Below, piece after piece: positions 25,941-35,531 of a stretch of DNA of 64,000 nucleotides. The notes under the pieces are model-generated. The model was not told the DNA's origin and did not search any database. It saw nothing but the letters and a program-made list of their open reading frames with translations. The stretch is from Maricaulis sp947259345. Lineage in GTDB: Bacteria > Pseudomonadota > Alphaproteobacteria > Caulobacterales > Maricaulaceae. Position 1 is the first letter of the stretch. Each line of letters begins with the position of its first letter. The translations under genes and the position numbers were made by a program. Where the stretch lies: positions 2,108,001 through 2,172,000 of the forward strand of contig OZ244254.1 of NCBI GenBank assembly GCA_965217205.1, read 5' to 3'.

Positions 25941-27575
25941 TTATTTGATCTTCGGCAGTTCGGAGAACTGGTGGAAGGGCGGCGGCGAGGACAGCGTCCA
26001 CTCGAGCGTGGTTGCGCCTTCACCCCACGGATTGGCGTCGGCCTTGCGGCGGCGGATCATCGCGTCGATCAGCACCGCAAAGAACAGCACCATACCCACC
26101 AGCATGATCACATAGCCCCAGGAGGACACCGCGTTCCAGAACTCGAAGGCATCCGGATAGTCGACATAGCGACGCGGCATGCCATTCAGGCCCAGGAAGT
26201 GCTGCGGGAAGAAGATCACATTGGCGCCGATGAAGAAGAAGAAGAACTGGGCGCGGGCGAGGAAGGAATTGTACTTCACGCCGAAAATCTTCTCGAACCA
26301 GTAATACCAGCCGGCAAAGATTGCGAAGACGGCACCGAGTGACAGCACATAGTGGAAGTGCGCCACCACGTAATAGGTATCGTGCAGGGCCTGGTCGACG
26401 CCGGCATTGGCCAGCACCACGCCGGTCACACCGCCGACGGTGAACAGGAAGATGAAGCCGATCGCCCACATCATCGGGGTCCGGAACTCGATCGAGCCGC
26501 CCCACATCGTGGCAATCCAGGAGAAGATCTTGATCCCTGTCGGCACCGCAATGACCATGGTCGCGGCGACGAAATAGGCCTTCAGATCAACCGGCATGCC
26601 GACCGTGTACATGTGGTGCGCCCACACGATGAAGCCGATGAAGCCGATCGCCACCATGGCATAGGCCATCCCGAGATAGCCGAAGATCGGCTTGCGCGAG
26701 AAGGTCGACACGATATGCGAGACAATGCCGAAACCGGGCAGGATGAGAATGTAGACTTCCGGGTGACCGAAGAACCAGAACAGGTGCTGGTACATGACCG
26801 GATCACCGCCACCTTCCGGTGCGAAGAAAGCCGTGCCGAAATTGCGGTCAGTCAGCAGCATGGTCAGCGCACCGGCCAGAACCGGCAGGGAGAGCAGCAG
26901 CAGGAAGACCGTCACCAGCACCGACCACACAAAGAGCGGCATCTTGTGGATGGTCATGCCCGGAGCGCGCATGTTGAAGATGGTGGTGATGAAGTTGATG
27001 GCGCCCAGGATCGAGGAGACACCGGCGATGTGCAGCGACAGGATCAGGAGATCCATCGCCGGTCCGTTATGCCCGGAGGTCGACAAGGGCGGGTAGAGCA
27101 CCCAGCCACCGCCAAAGCCCAGGTCGGCACCGGCACCCGGCACGAACATCGACATCAGCGCCAGCGCGAAAGAGGCCGGCAGGAGCCAGAAGGAGATGTT
27201 GTTCATCCGCGGGAAGGCCATGTCGGGCGCGCCGATCATGAGCGGGACGAACCAGTTGCCGAAACCACCGATCATCGCCGGCATGACCATGAAGAAGATC
27301 ATGATCAGCGCGTGCATCGTGGTCACGACATTGTAGTTGTGGGCATTGCCGAACAGCGCGCCCCAACCGGTATCTTCACCGGTAAAGACCTGCAGGCCCG
27401 GCTCCATGAGCTCCCAGCGGATCAGGCCGGAAAGACCACCACCGATAATCCCCGCGAAGATCGCGAAGACCAGGTACATCGTACCGATGTCCTTGTGGTT
27501 GGTGGACAGCACCCAACGGCGCCAGTCCCACATGCTCGGAGTGTGATCGTCGTGCGTAGCGGCGTCAGCAGACAT
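25941..27575 (-). CDS. ctaD: cytochrome c oxidase subunit I
   Basis: 544 residues, twelve membrane helices. Catalytic core with heme a, heme a3 and CuB. HPEVYILILPGFG holds the CuB histidine-tyrosine segment, WAHHMYTVG the histidine pair and VVAHFHYVLSLGAVF the heme ligands. The N-terminus DWRRWVLSTNHKDIGTMYL is typical of the aa3 family. 14 bp after ctaC. Confidence 0.98.
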   Translation of the reverse strand: MSADAATHDDHTPSMWDWRRWVLSTNHKDIGTMYLVFAIFAGIIGGGLSGLIRWELMEPGLQVFTGEDTGWGALFGNAHNYNVVTTMHALIMIFFMVMPAMIGGFGNWFVPLMIGAPDMAFPRMNNISFWLLPASFALALMSMFVPGAGADLGFGGGWVLYPPLSTSGHNGPAMDLLILSLHIAGVSSILGAINFITTIFNMRAPGMTIHKMPLFVWSVLVTVFLLLLSLPVLAGALTMLLTDRNFGTAFFAPEGGGDPVMYQHLFWFFGHPEVYILILPGFGIVSHIVSTFSRKPIFGYLGMAYAMVAIGFIGFIVWAHHMYTVGMPVDLKAYFVAATMVIAVPTGIKIFSWIATMWGGSIEFRTPMMWAIGFIFLFTVGGVTGVVLANAGVDQALHDTYYVVAHFHYVLSLGAVFAIFAGWYYWFEKIFGVKYNSFLARAQFFFFFIGANVIFFPQHFLGLNGMPRRYVDYPDAFEFWNAVSSWGYVIMLVGMVLFFAVLIDAMIRRRKADANPWGEGATTLEWTLSSPPPFHQFSELPKIK

Positions 27576-27589
27576 GGTTCAGCCCATCC

Positions 27590-28441
27590 CTAGTCGAGTT
27601 GCGCCAGGCGCGTTTCCCGCGCGGCGGAATATTCAGCAATGATCGCATCAGCGGCCTCGGAGTACTCGTCCTCGGCCTTGGCCGCGATCCAGGCATCAAA
27701 GACATCCTGGGGCACGACATGGACTTCGATCGGCATGAAAGCGTGGCGAAGGCCGCAAAGCTCGGAGCACTGGCCGTAATAGACGCCTTCCTGGGTCGCC
27801 TGGAACCAGGCTTCATTGATGCGGCCCGGAATGGCGTCCATCTTGGTGCCAAAGGCCGGCATCGCCCAGTTATGGATGACGTCGGAAGCCGTAACCTGCA
27901 GGCGGACCGTCGCATTGACCGGCACCACAAGCGGGTAATCAACCGACAGATTGCGCAGCTGGCCCGGCTCGAGGTCCTCGTCTTCCACCATGTTGGAGAA
28001 GTATTCCGCGACTTCGTGATCCGGATACTCGTAGGACCAGTTCCACTGATTGCCGGTCGCCTTCAGCGTGAAATCGATTTCAGCCGGGATCACGTCCTGC
28101 TTGTACAGGAGCGGGAAGGACGGGATCGCGATCCCGATCAGGATCAGAACCGGCACCGCCGTCCACACCACTTCAAGCAGCGTGTTGTGGCTGAACTTGG
28201 AGGGCGTCGGATTGGCCTTCCGGTTGTAGCGGATCATCACATAGATCAGCAGCCCCATCACGAAGAGCGTGATCACGGTGATGATGACCAGCAGGATATT
28301 ATGGAAGGACACGATGTCTTCCATGATCGGTGTCACGGCGGGCTGAAGGCCCAGCGCTCCGTCGGTCGGCTGGCCGGGCGTGGCAAACGCGCCGGCGGCG
28401 AAGGTCGTCCAAGTGAGCGCAAGTGCGGTCAGGAATCGCAT
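27590..28441 (-). CDS. ctaC: cytochrome c oxidase subunit II
   Basis: 283 residues with the ATG at 28441. A cleavable signal peptide (to about AGAFA-TPG) is followed by two membrane helices (about 48-70 and 92-112) and the periplasmic CuA domain. The CuA ligands H190, C225, E227, C229, H233 and M236 are all present in YYGQCSELCGLRHAFMP. There is no fused cytochrome c. First gene of the operon. The long upstream open frame is not coding. Confidence 0.97.
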   Translation of the reverse strand: MRFLTALALTWTTFAAGAFATPGQPTDGALGLQPAVTPIMEDIVSFHNILLVIITVITLFVMGLLIYVMIRYNRKANPTPSKFSHNTLLEVVWTAVPVLILIGIAIPSFPLLYKQDVIPAEIDFTLKATGNQWNWSYEYPDHEVAEYFSNMVEDEDLEPGQLRNLSVDYPLVVPVNATVRLQVTASDVIHNWAMPAFGTKMDAIPGRINEAWFQATQEGVYYGQCSELCGLRHAFMPIEVHVVPQDVFDAWIAAKAEDEYSEAADAIIAEYSAARETRLAQLD

Positions 28442-28689
28442 GGCTTCCCCATACAAGTCAGGCATTAAGGCGGGAATCCCCCACCGATGGCGGCGGAATA
28501 TAGAGCCCGTCTCCGGCCCTGTCAGGCCATCAACGGCATTTTTTCTCGTGTCATACACACTGGGCGCCGCATTACAGGAGATTGCCCGCCTGGAAAAGGC
28601 CGCATGCCCAGCTCGCGAAGTTATGATCGGCGCTTTTGTCATCATGGGGATATCATGGAGCGGTTCATAGCAACGGAAAGGAGCGACCG

Positions 28690-29244
28690 ATGCGTCTATT
28701 CGTCTCACTCGCTGCCCTTGTAGTTTGTATGAGTACTGCACCGGCAACAGCCCAATTCCAGGTGCTCGGCCGTTCGGCCGCCGCAACCTGTTTCGAACAT
28801 GCCGTGGCAGCCCGCCACGATGTCAGAGCCATCCAGGACTGCGACATGGCGCTGCGCGACAACCGCGTAACCCGCCGAGACCGCGCCGCCACACTGGTCA
28901 ATCGGGGCATTTTGCGGATCCACCAGAATCGCCAGGATGAAGCCCTCGAAGACTTCGAGCGGGCCGAATCCCTGCATGATTTCGCCCCCAGCGCACTGGC
29001 GGTGAATCGGGCCTGCGCCCTGATCGGACTGGGCCGCTACGCCGAAGCTGTCGCACAGGCGGATCTGGCCATTCGGGCCCAGGACAGTCGCGAGGCGGAT
29101 GCCTGGTTCAATCGCGGCCTGGCGCTTGAAGCCATGGATGAACTCGCCGCGGCCTATGATTCCTATCGTCAGGCGCGCCGGTTGCGGCCCGGCTGGGACC
29201 TGCCACAGGATGAGTTGTCGCGCTTCCGCATCACTTCGCGTTAA
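28690..29244 (+). CDS. secreted TPR protein
   Basis: 184 residues, with the ATG at 28690 preceded by AAGGAG. Signal peptide (MRLFVSLAALVVCMSTAPATA-QF) followed by about three tetratricopeptide repeats (DRAATLVNRGILRIHQNRQD, LAVNRACALIGLGRYAEAV, ADAWFNRGLALEAMDELAAA). A protein-interaction scaffold in the periplasm; partner unknown. Divergent from ctaC with 248 bp between starts. Confidence 0.85.
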   Translation: MRLFVSLAALVVCMSTAPATAQFQVLGRSAAATCFEHAVAARHDVRAIQDCDMALRDNRVTRRDRAATLVNRGILRIHQNRQDEALEDFERAESLHDFAPSALAVNRACALIGLGRYAEAVAQADLAIRAQDSREADAWFNRGLALEAMDELAAAYDSYRQARRLRPGWDLPQDELSRFRITSR

Positions 29245-29357
29245 GCAGCAATGCCGCCGGCGACGGGCGGTGACTGCGTAGCGCGACCCGCCTTGTGTTC
29301 ACGCCCGGGGTCGGCTCGACTATGTATGATGTCGAGAAGCCCCCGGGAGTGCGCATC

Positions 29358-30773
29358 ATGTCCGATGATCCGATCAGCCAGTTCGATTTTGATGCCGACA
29401 GTGTGCAGCCGATTCTGCACGACGCGCTGCACGGGGCCGATGATGGCGAACTTTTCCTGGAAACCGAGGTTTCCGAATCGCTGGTCTTTGATGACGGGCG
29501 TCTGAAAGCGGCCAATCTTGATTCGGCGCGCGGTTTCGGCCTGCGTTGTGTTGCGGGCGAGGCCTTCGGCTATGCCCACTCCTCCGATCCGACCCTGGAA
29601 GCCGTCCGCCGCGCCGCGGAAGCCGCCTCGGCCGTAAAGCGCGGCCATGCCGGCGTGCTGGCACCGCCGCCGGCCGGGACGAATCGCAAACTCTATGACG
29701 CCATCGACCCGGTGGCCCGGCCCGGTTTCGAGGCCAAGGCCGCCCTGCTGCAGGAGATCGATGCCTATTGCCGCACGAAGGATGCCAGCGTGGTCCAGGT
29801 CTCCGCCTCGATCGCCGGTGCCAAACGCGCGGTCTCGATCCTGCGCGCCGGCGGGGATCTGAAAACCGATATCCGCCCGCTGGTCCGACTCAATGTCTCG
29901 GTCACCGTGGAACGCGGCGGTCGCCGCGAGACCGGCTCGGCCGGCGCTGGTGGCCGAGCCGAGTTTGATCGCTGGATCACCCCGGACGCCTGGAAGCCGC
30001 TGGCCGACGAAGCCCTGCGTATCGCCCGGGTCAATCTCGATGCGGTCGATGCGCCGGCCGGTGTGTTCGACGTTGTGCTCGGACCGGGCTGGCCCGCTGT
30101 CCTGCTGCACGAAGCCGTCGGACATGGCCTGGAGGGCGATTTCAACCGCAAGGGCTCGTCTGCCTTTGCCGGGCGCATGGGCGAGCAGGTTGCCGCCAAG
30201 GGCGTGACCGTGGTCGATGACGGCACCATGCCGGAACGGCGCGGTTCGCTGACCATTGATGATGAAGGCACGCCAACCGAACGCTCCGTGCTGATCGAGG
30301 ATGGTATCCTGACCGGCTATATGCAGGACCGCATGAATGCCCGCCTGATGGGCCAGAAGCCGACCGGCAATGGCCGCCGTCAATCCTATGCCCACCCGCC
30401 CCTGCCGCGCATGACCAATACCTACATGCTGGCCGGTGAGCACAAGCGCGATGAAATGGTCGAGAGCCTGAAGGACGGCATCTATGCCGTGAATTTCGGC
30501 GGCGGCCAGGTCGATATCACCTCGGGCAAATTCGTCTTCCAATGCACCGAGGCCTATCGCGTGCAGGACGGCAAAGTCGTCGCCCCGGTCAAGGGGGCCA
30601 CCCTGATCGGTGACGGCCCGACCGCCCTCACCCAGATCACCATGATCGGCGATGATTTCGAGATGGATCCGGGAGTCGGCATGTGCGGCAAGGCCGGACA
30701 GGGCGTCCCCGTCGGCGTCGGCCAGCCCAGCCTGAAAATCTCCGGCCTCACGGTCGGTGGGTCGGGCAGCTGA
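29358..30773 (+). CDS. tldD: TldD metalloprotease
   Basis: 471 residues from the ATG at 29358, normal for TldD. The metal site is H251-E-A-V-G-H256 followed by GLEGDFNRKGSSAFAGR, with the C-terminal GVGMCGKAGQGVPVGVGQP cysteine. TldD acts with TldE on unfolded peptides and on microcin or antitoxin precursors. No tldE (pmbA) is seen in the window, so it is presumably elsewhere. Confidence 0.95.
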   Translation: MSDDPISQFDFDADSVQPILHDALHGADDGELFLETEVSESLVFDDGRLKAANLDSARGFGLRCVAGEAFGYAHSSDPTLEAVRRAAEAASAVKRGHAGVLAPPPAGTNRKLYDAIDPVARPGFEAKAALLQEIDAYCRTKDASVVQVSASIAGAKRAVSILRAGGDLKTDIRPLVRLNVSVTVERGGRRETGSAGAGGRAEFDRWITPDAWKPLADEALRIARVNLDAVDAPAGVFDVVLGPGWPAVLLHEAVGHGLEGDFNRKGSSAFAGRMGEQVAAKGVTVVDDGTMPERRGSLTIDDEGTPTERSVLIEDGILTGYMQDRMNARLMGQKPTGNGRRQSYAHPPLPRMTNTYMLAGEHKRDEMVESLKDGIYAVNFGGGQVDITSGKFVFQCTEAYRVQDGKVVAPVKGATLIGDGPTALTQITMIGDDFEMDPGVGMCGKAGQGVPVGVGQPSLKISGLTVGGSGS

Positions 30774-30906
30774 TCCTTACCGCCTTTTCATCGACATCAC
30801 CCTGAAGTGAGTCCCGGCCAGCCCATCGTGTCTGGCCGCCGCTCCGCGTGCTCGCCTAGGACTGACCACTCTCGGGTTGGGGAATGCGAGACAGAGCGGG
30901 GACACC

Positions 30907-32946
30907 ATGTTTCATTTTCAACGCGCGGCCATCGCCGCCGCACTCCTGGGTATGGCCGCACCGGCCTGGAGCCAGGAGACCGGCAGCGAGCCGTCGGCCA
31001 ATTCCTTCGACCGGGCCTGGTTCGAGGCCTACGCCCCGGTCACGGCGCTCGACATGGTCCAGCGCATCCCCAGCTTCACGCTCGAAGAAGGCGCAGCGGT
31101 GCGCGGCCTCGGCGGGTCCTATGGCAATGTCCTGATCAATGGACAGTACCCGAGCACCAAGACCAACCGCCTGGCCGATATTTTGGGCCGGATCGCGGCA
31201 GATGATGTCGCACGTCTCGACGTCCTGCGCGCCTCGACCGACACCATCGATCTGCGCGGCCGAAGCCGGGTGGTCAATATCGTGCTTCGCGAGGGCGGCG
31301 CGGGCAGCACGAGTTATGACGCCCTGATCGAGCGGCGCAGCGACGGGCGGGCCTCACCGCAGATCAATCTCACCCATGCCCGGTTCAGCGGCGCGCGCAG
31401 TTTCTCGATCAATGGCGGTCTCCATTTCGACCACAATCCCTGGCGCGGGACTGAGCGCGTCCTGACCCCGGACGGTCAACTGATCGAGCGCCGCGATTTC
31501 ACCGACAAGTGGAATTTCTTCGAAGGCGCGGCCACCGGCAATTTCGAACAGCGCCTCGACCGGATGCTGATCCGCGCCAGTCTGCATACGAGCTATTTCG
31601 AGTTCCGGCGTCCGGGCCACTGGCGGGTTCACCGGCCAGACGCCAATGGCACGCTCACCTTCCGCCACGGCGATTCCAGCTTCACCGAGCGCACCAACCG
31701 GATCGTCGAGTTCAACAGTGATCTCGAACGCGAGCATGGAGACAACCTGTCGAGCGAAGTGACCGTGCTGTGGCGCCAGCGCATTTTCGAGGACACCTCG
31801 ACCACCACGCCGGGCGAGCCGGGCGTTCAGGCCAGCCTGTCGGACCTCAACCGGCAGGAGCGCGAACAGATCCTGCGCTATGCGGCGCACTGGTCCGGCT
31901 TCCGGAACCATGCCCTGCGCGCCGGAATCGAAGCCTCGCGCAATACGCGCGACCAGGCTTTTGCCCTGTGCCTTCAGACCCCCACGGGCTGCACACCGGT
32001 CAGCCTGCCCGGATCCAATGCCGAGGTCAGCGAGGATCGGGTCGACCTCTTCATTGCGGACAGCTGGTCAATCTCCGACCGGCTCAATGCCGAACTTCGC
32101 CTGGCGCGGGAAGGCTCGACCCTGACGGTCGCAGGACCGTCATCGCGCAGCCAGGACTTCGCCTTCATCAAGCCCTCCGCGCGCCTCACCTGGCAGGTCA
32201 ATCCGCAGACCAGTTGGCGCCTGGGCCTGGAGCGCCAGGTCGGACAACTCAACTTCGCCGACTTCATCAGCGTGGTCGATATCAATATGGGATCGACCAA
32301 TGGCGGCAATCCCGACCTCGCTCCGGAGCATTTCTGGCGGGTCGAGCTGGGCTATGAAACGGCCTGGCAGAACGGGGCCAGCCTGGCCGCCACTGCCAGT
32401 CATGACCGGATCACCGATGTCATCGACCGGGTGCCCGTCTTCGGTGGCCAGCTGGACGCGCCGGGCAATATCGGGGACGGCACACGTTGGCGCATCTCGG
32501 TGGATGCGACCCTGCCGCTCGACGCGGCCGGGCTGTCGCACGGGCGACTTGATCTGAGCGGATGGTACGAGACCTCACGGATCACCGACCCGCTCACAGG
32601 CATCGAGCGCGAAATTTCGGGCCAGCAACCCCACACCTATCGCATCGCCCTGCGACAGGACCTGCCCGAACGCGACCTGGCCTGGTCGCTCAGCGTAACG
32701 CGCAATGGTGATCCCGTGGAGTATCGCCTGAACGAGACCCGCGAGACCGAGAACATCACGGAGTGGTCCGGCTATATCGAAAGCCGTCATCTGCCCTTCG
32801 GGACATTGCGCCTGGGCATCGACCATGCTTTCGACCGGGCCCGTGACCGCCTGATCACGCGCGGGCGGCCCGATATCACCGAATATGAATATCGGCGCTC
32901 CCGCCAGGGCGGTCGGATTTATCTGCAATTGCGCGGAACATTCTGA
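30907..32946 (+). CDS. TonB-dependent-receptor-like outer membrane protein, paralog 1
   Basis: 679 residues. Signal peptide ending near APAWS-QE. The plug-like region is short (YAPVTALDMVQRIPSFTLEEGAAVRGLGGSYGNVLINGQYP, then LRGRSRVVNIVLREG); the beta-barrel ends in GTF, the usual C-terminal aromatic of outer membrane proteins. I see no clear TonB box. It shares plug wording and the GNPDLAPE and DAPGNIGDGT blocks with the next gene. Cargo unknown. Confidence 0.9.
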   Translation: MFHFQRAAIAAALLGMAAPAWSQETGSEPSANSFDRAWFEAYAPVTALDMVQRIPSFTLEEGAAVRGLGGSYGNVLINGQYPSTKTNRLADILGRIAADDVARLDVLRASTDTIDLRGRSRVVNIVLREGGAGSTSYDALIERRSDGRASPQINLTHARFSGARSFSINGGLHFDHNPWRGTERVLTPDGQLIERRDFTDKWNFFEGAATGNFEQRLDRMLIRASLHTSYFEFRRPGHWRVHRPDANGTLTFRHGDSSFTERTNRIVEFNSDLEREHGDNLSSEVTVLWRQRIFEDTSTTTPGEPGVQASLSDLNRQEREQILRYAAHWSGFRNHALRAGIEASRNTRDQAFALCLQTPTGCTPVSLPGSNAEVSEDRVDLFIADSWSISDRLNAELRLAREGSTLTVAGPSSRSQDFAFIKPSARLTWQVNPQTSWRLGLERQVGQLNFADFISVVDINMGSTNGGNPDLAPEHFWRVELGYETAWQNGASLAATASHDRITDVIDRVPVFGGQLDAPGNIGDGTRWRISVDATLPLDAAGLSHGRLDLSGWYETSRITDPLTGIEREISGQQPHTYRIALRQDLPERDLAWSLSVTRNGDPVEYRLNETRETENITEWSGYIESRHLPFGTLRLGIDHAFDRARDRLITRGRPDITEYEYRRSRQGGRIYLQLRGTF

Positions 32947-32959
32947 GCCCGAGCGGTCC

Positions 32960-32981
32960 CGGCGCCGGGAGTCCGGCGCCG
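32960..32981. terminator. GC-rich hairpin after paralog 1
   Basis: 9-bp arms CGGCGCCGG and its complement around a 4-nt loop (GAGT), 14 bp after the stop. No T run follows, so it may be an mRNA 3' stabiliser or a weak terminator rather than a strong intrinsic terminator. Confidence 0.5.
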
Positions 32982-33204
32982 CCATTTCATACCTGACCGA
33001 AATTTCATGAAGGGATTCTGTCCGAGACGCGTGGAGCCATGTTCGCCTGCCCCGGCAGGCGAATAGCGCGACGCACTCGCAATCTCGACCCAGCCGCATA
33101 ACGGCGCTGTGAGCAAGGTTACGGAAGGTTACATGGTGCCGCCCGGAGCCCCCCCGTAAAGCAACGTCACGGGGTGTTGGGCAGGCACAAAGCGTAGGGA
33201 CATT

Positions 33205-35319
33205 ATGCGAGGGATTTTGAAAAGCAGCGTTGCCGGTTTGGCTCTCGGCGCGCTCATGGGCACGCCGGCACTGGCCTGGCAGAGCGGCCCGTCCGCGACC
33301 AGCACGCCACAAGTGCGCACCCAATCGGGCGTCGCCACCTATCAACCGGGTTTCTTCACCGACTACGCGCCGGTCACGGCGCTGGACATGGTATCGCGGG
33401 TTCCGGGCTTCGGCCTGTCGAACGGCGATACCAGTCGGCGCGGACTGGGCGACAGTTTCGGCAATCTGCTGATCAATGGGCGCCGCCCATCGAACAAGTC
33501 ACTCTCGCTGCAGACTGTGCTTCAACGCATTCCGGCCGATGACGTCGCCCATGTCGAGCTGATCCAGGAAGCGCTGCCGCAATACGACATGCGCGGCCAT
33601 TCGCGCCTGGTGAATGTGGTGTTGCGCGAAGGGGCTGGCCGGTCCGGTTCCTGGGATGCGCGCGTGCAGATCTCCGACAGTGGACGGCTGGGTCCGCGCC
33701 TGATCGCCTCCTATACGACGCCGGTCGGCCCGACCGAGATGACATTTGGTCTTGATACCGGGATGAGCGGCAATCGTGTGGAGCGCCATACGGCAGACCA
33801 TGACGCAAGTGATGTCGAGCTCCGGCGCGGGCATGACAATGACCAACGCCAGTATGAGGAGTTCGCGCCGAGCTGGTCGATGAACTGGGACATTGATGAT
33901 GAATCTCGTCTGCGCGTTGATGCGCGCGCCAATATCTGGACCTGGCACCGCGTGCGCTTCGCCGAATTCCAGACTGTATCGGGCACGACCCTGACGCCGG
34001 CCTGGTTTGAACACAACGAGACGGAAAACCATGGCAGTCTCTATTCAGGCACGTTGTCATACCAGCGTGACCTGAGTGAACAATTGACGTCGGAAACCCT
34101 CCTCCTCGCCACCCGCGAGCGTTACGAGGATGGTCCGGAGGCCTATGAAACCTATGACCCGCTCAGTGGTTTCACCGGCGCCCAGATCGTCGACGCCTCG
34201 GGCGAAATCGAAGAAACCGCCTTCCGCCAGACCCTGTCATGGGACCCCGATGAACAGCATTCGCTTGAGGTCGGTGGCGAGCATGCCGTCAACGCGCGGG
34301 ACACGGACTTTGCGATCGCGATCGATGACGGCACGACGGTGACAATGCTGGACCTGCCAGTCGCCTCGACCCGCGTCGAGGAAGCGCGCAGCGAACTCTT
34401 CGCCAACCATGTCTGGCAAATCAATGACCGGTTCAGTCTGGAAAGCGGGCTGCGCTACGAATTCTCCGAGATCACCCAGACCGGCGATGCGGAGCAGACG
34501 CGCTCCTTCACCTACCCGAAACCGAGCGTGACGCTGAATTACCGCTCCGACGACCGCAATCGCTTCCGCCTCAGCGGACGCCGGGATGTGGACCAGCTGG
34601 ACTTCGGCAAATTCGCCTCTTCGGTGGATGTCCAGGACGGCAATTCCACTCTGGGCAATCCGGACTATGTGCCCCAGCGTACCTGGACACTGGAAGGCGA
34701 GTGGGAGCGACGCTTCGGTGATGAAGGCTCCTTCTCCTTGCAGATCGGCTATGACTGGGTCGAGGATCTGGATGGCTGGATATCGATCACGACGCCGACC
34801 GGCGTCTTCGATGCCCCCGGCAATATCGGCGATGGCACCAATCTGCGGGTCACCGGCAATATGACCACCCCGCTGGACTCCCTCGGCCTCAACAATGCCG
34901 TCCTCGATGTCTTCCTCGAATGGTACAATACCAATGTCGAAGACCCACTGACCGGCGAGGACCGGCACTGGTCGGGTTATCGCGAATGGGAGCTGCGACT
35001 GGATTTCCGCCAGACCTTCCCGCAAAGCCAGATGGCCTGGGGTTGGGATTATTTCTGGCTCTCGAATGGCGAAGTCTTCCGGGCGCGCGAGTACCAGGAA
35101 CACGACAACACCGACGGCGATCTGGATATCTACGTCGAGACGACCCGCTTTTTTGGCGTGACCCTGCGCGCCCAGGTGGATGGCGTCTTCAATGATGGCG
35201 ATGACCGTCGGCGTGTCTTCTATGACGGCTCCCGCGCCAATGGCATCATCGACTCGATCGACTATCAAAACTGGTCGATGGGCCGGACCTTCCAGATCAG
35301 TGCGCGCAGCACATTCTGA
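33205..35319 (+). CDS. TonB-dependent-receptor-like outer membrane protein, paralog 2
   Basis: 704 residues. Signal peptide to about PALA-WQ. The plug-like region repeats the pattern of paralog 1 (YAPVTALDMVSRVPGFGLSN, RRGLGDSFGNLLINGRRP, MRGHSRLVNVVLREG), and the C-terminus ends STF. The two are clearly diverged duplicates. 258 bp separate the genes, with room for an own promoter. Substrate unknown. Confidence 0.9.
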   Translation: MRGILKSSVAGLALGALMGTPALAWQSGPSATSTPQVRTQSGVATYQPGFFTDYAPVTALDMVSRVPGFGLSNGDTSRRGLGDSFGNLLINGRRPSNKSLSLQTVLQRIPADDVAHVELIQEALPQYDMRGHSRLVNVVLREGAGRSGSWDARVQISDSGRLGPRLIASYTTPVGPTEMTFGLDTGMSGNRVERHTADHDASDVELRRGHDNDQRQYEEFAPSWSMNWDIDDESRLRVDARANIWTWHRVRFAEFQTVSGTTLTPAWFEHNETENHGSLYSGTLSYQRDLSEQLTSETLLLATRERYEDGPEAYETYDPLSGFTGAQIVDASGEIEETAFRQTLSWDPDEQHSLEVGGEHAVNARDTDFAIAIDDGTTVTMLDLPVASTRVEEARSELFANHVWQINDRFSLESGLRYEFSEITQTGDAEQTRSFTYPKPSVTLNYRSDDRNRFRLSGRRDVDQLDFGKFASSVDVQDGNSTLGNPDYVPQRTWTLEGEWERRFGDEGSFSLQIGYDWVEDLDGWISITTPTGVFDAPGNIGDGTNLRVTGNMTTPLDSLGLNNAVLDVFLEWYNTNVEDPLTGEDRHWSGYREWELRLDFRQTFPQSQMAWGWDYFWLSNGEVFRAREYQEHDNTDGDLDIYVETTRFFGVTLRAQVDGVFNDGDDRRRVFYDGSRANGIIDSIDYQNWSMGRTFQISARSTF

Positions 35320-35324
35320 TGACA

Positions 35325-35353
35325 CGGCGCCGACAGCCTCGCTGTCGGCGCCG
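35325..35353. terminator. GC-rich hairpin after paralog 2
   Basis: 13-bp arms (CGGCGCCGACAGC at 35325-35337 against 35341-35353), loop CTC, 5 bp after the stop. It shares the CGGCGCCG core with the hairpin behind paralog 1. No clear T run. Confidence 0.6.
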
Positions 35354-35531
35354 ATCACATTGAAGAGAGCGCCGCATCAATCCGGTAGCGGCGCGAAACA
35401 GCTGCCGCTAATCTGAACCCTGTCCGGGCCAGCGAGTCCGGACCCGGAATTTATCCTGTGCCGGTGTGGGGGCTGCTGGCGCAAACGAGCTGCAGCGGTG
35501 ATCCCATCGCAAGGCAGGCACAGGAGGCTAT

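Noticed and set aside
28442..28786. N-terminal extension of CtaC by 115 residues
   Set aside because: Would precede a clear signal peptide; no membrane or copper motif in the extension.
29241..30542. Minus-strand frame of 433 residues antisense to tldD
   Set aside because: tldD carries its full metal motif; the antisense translation is Gly/Ile/Asp-rich filler.
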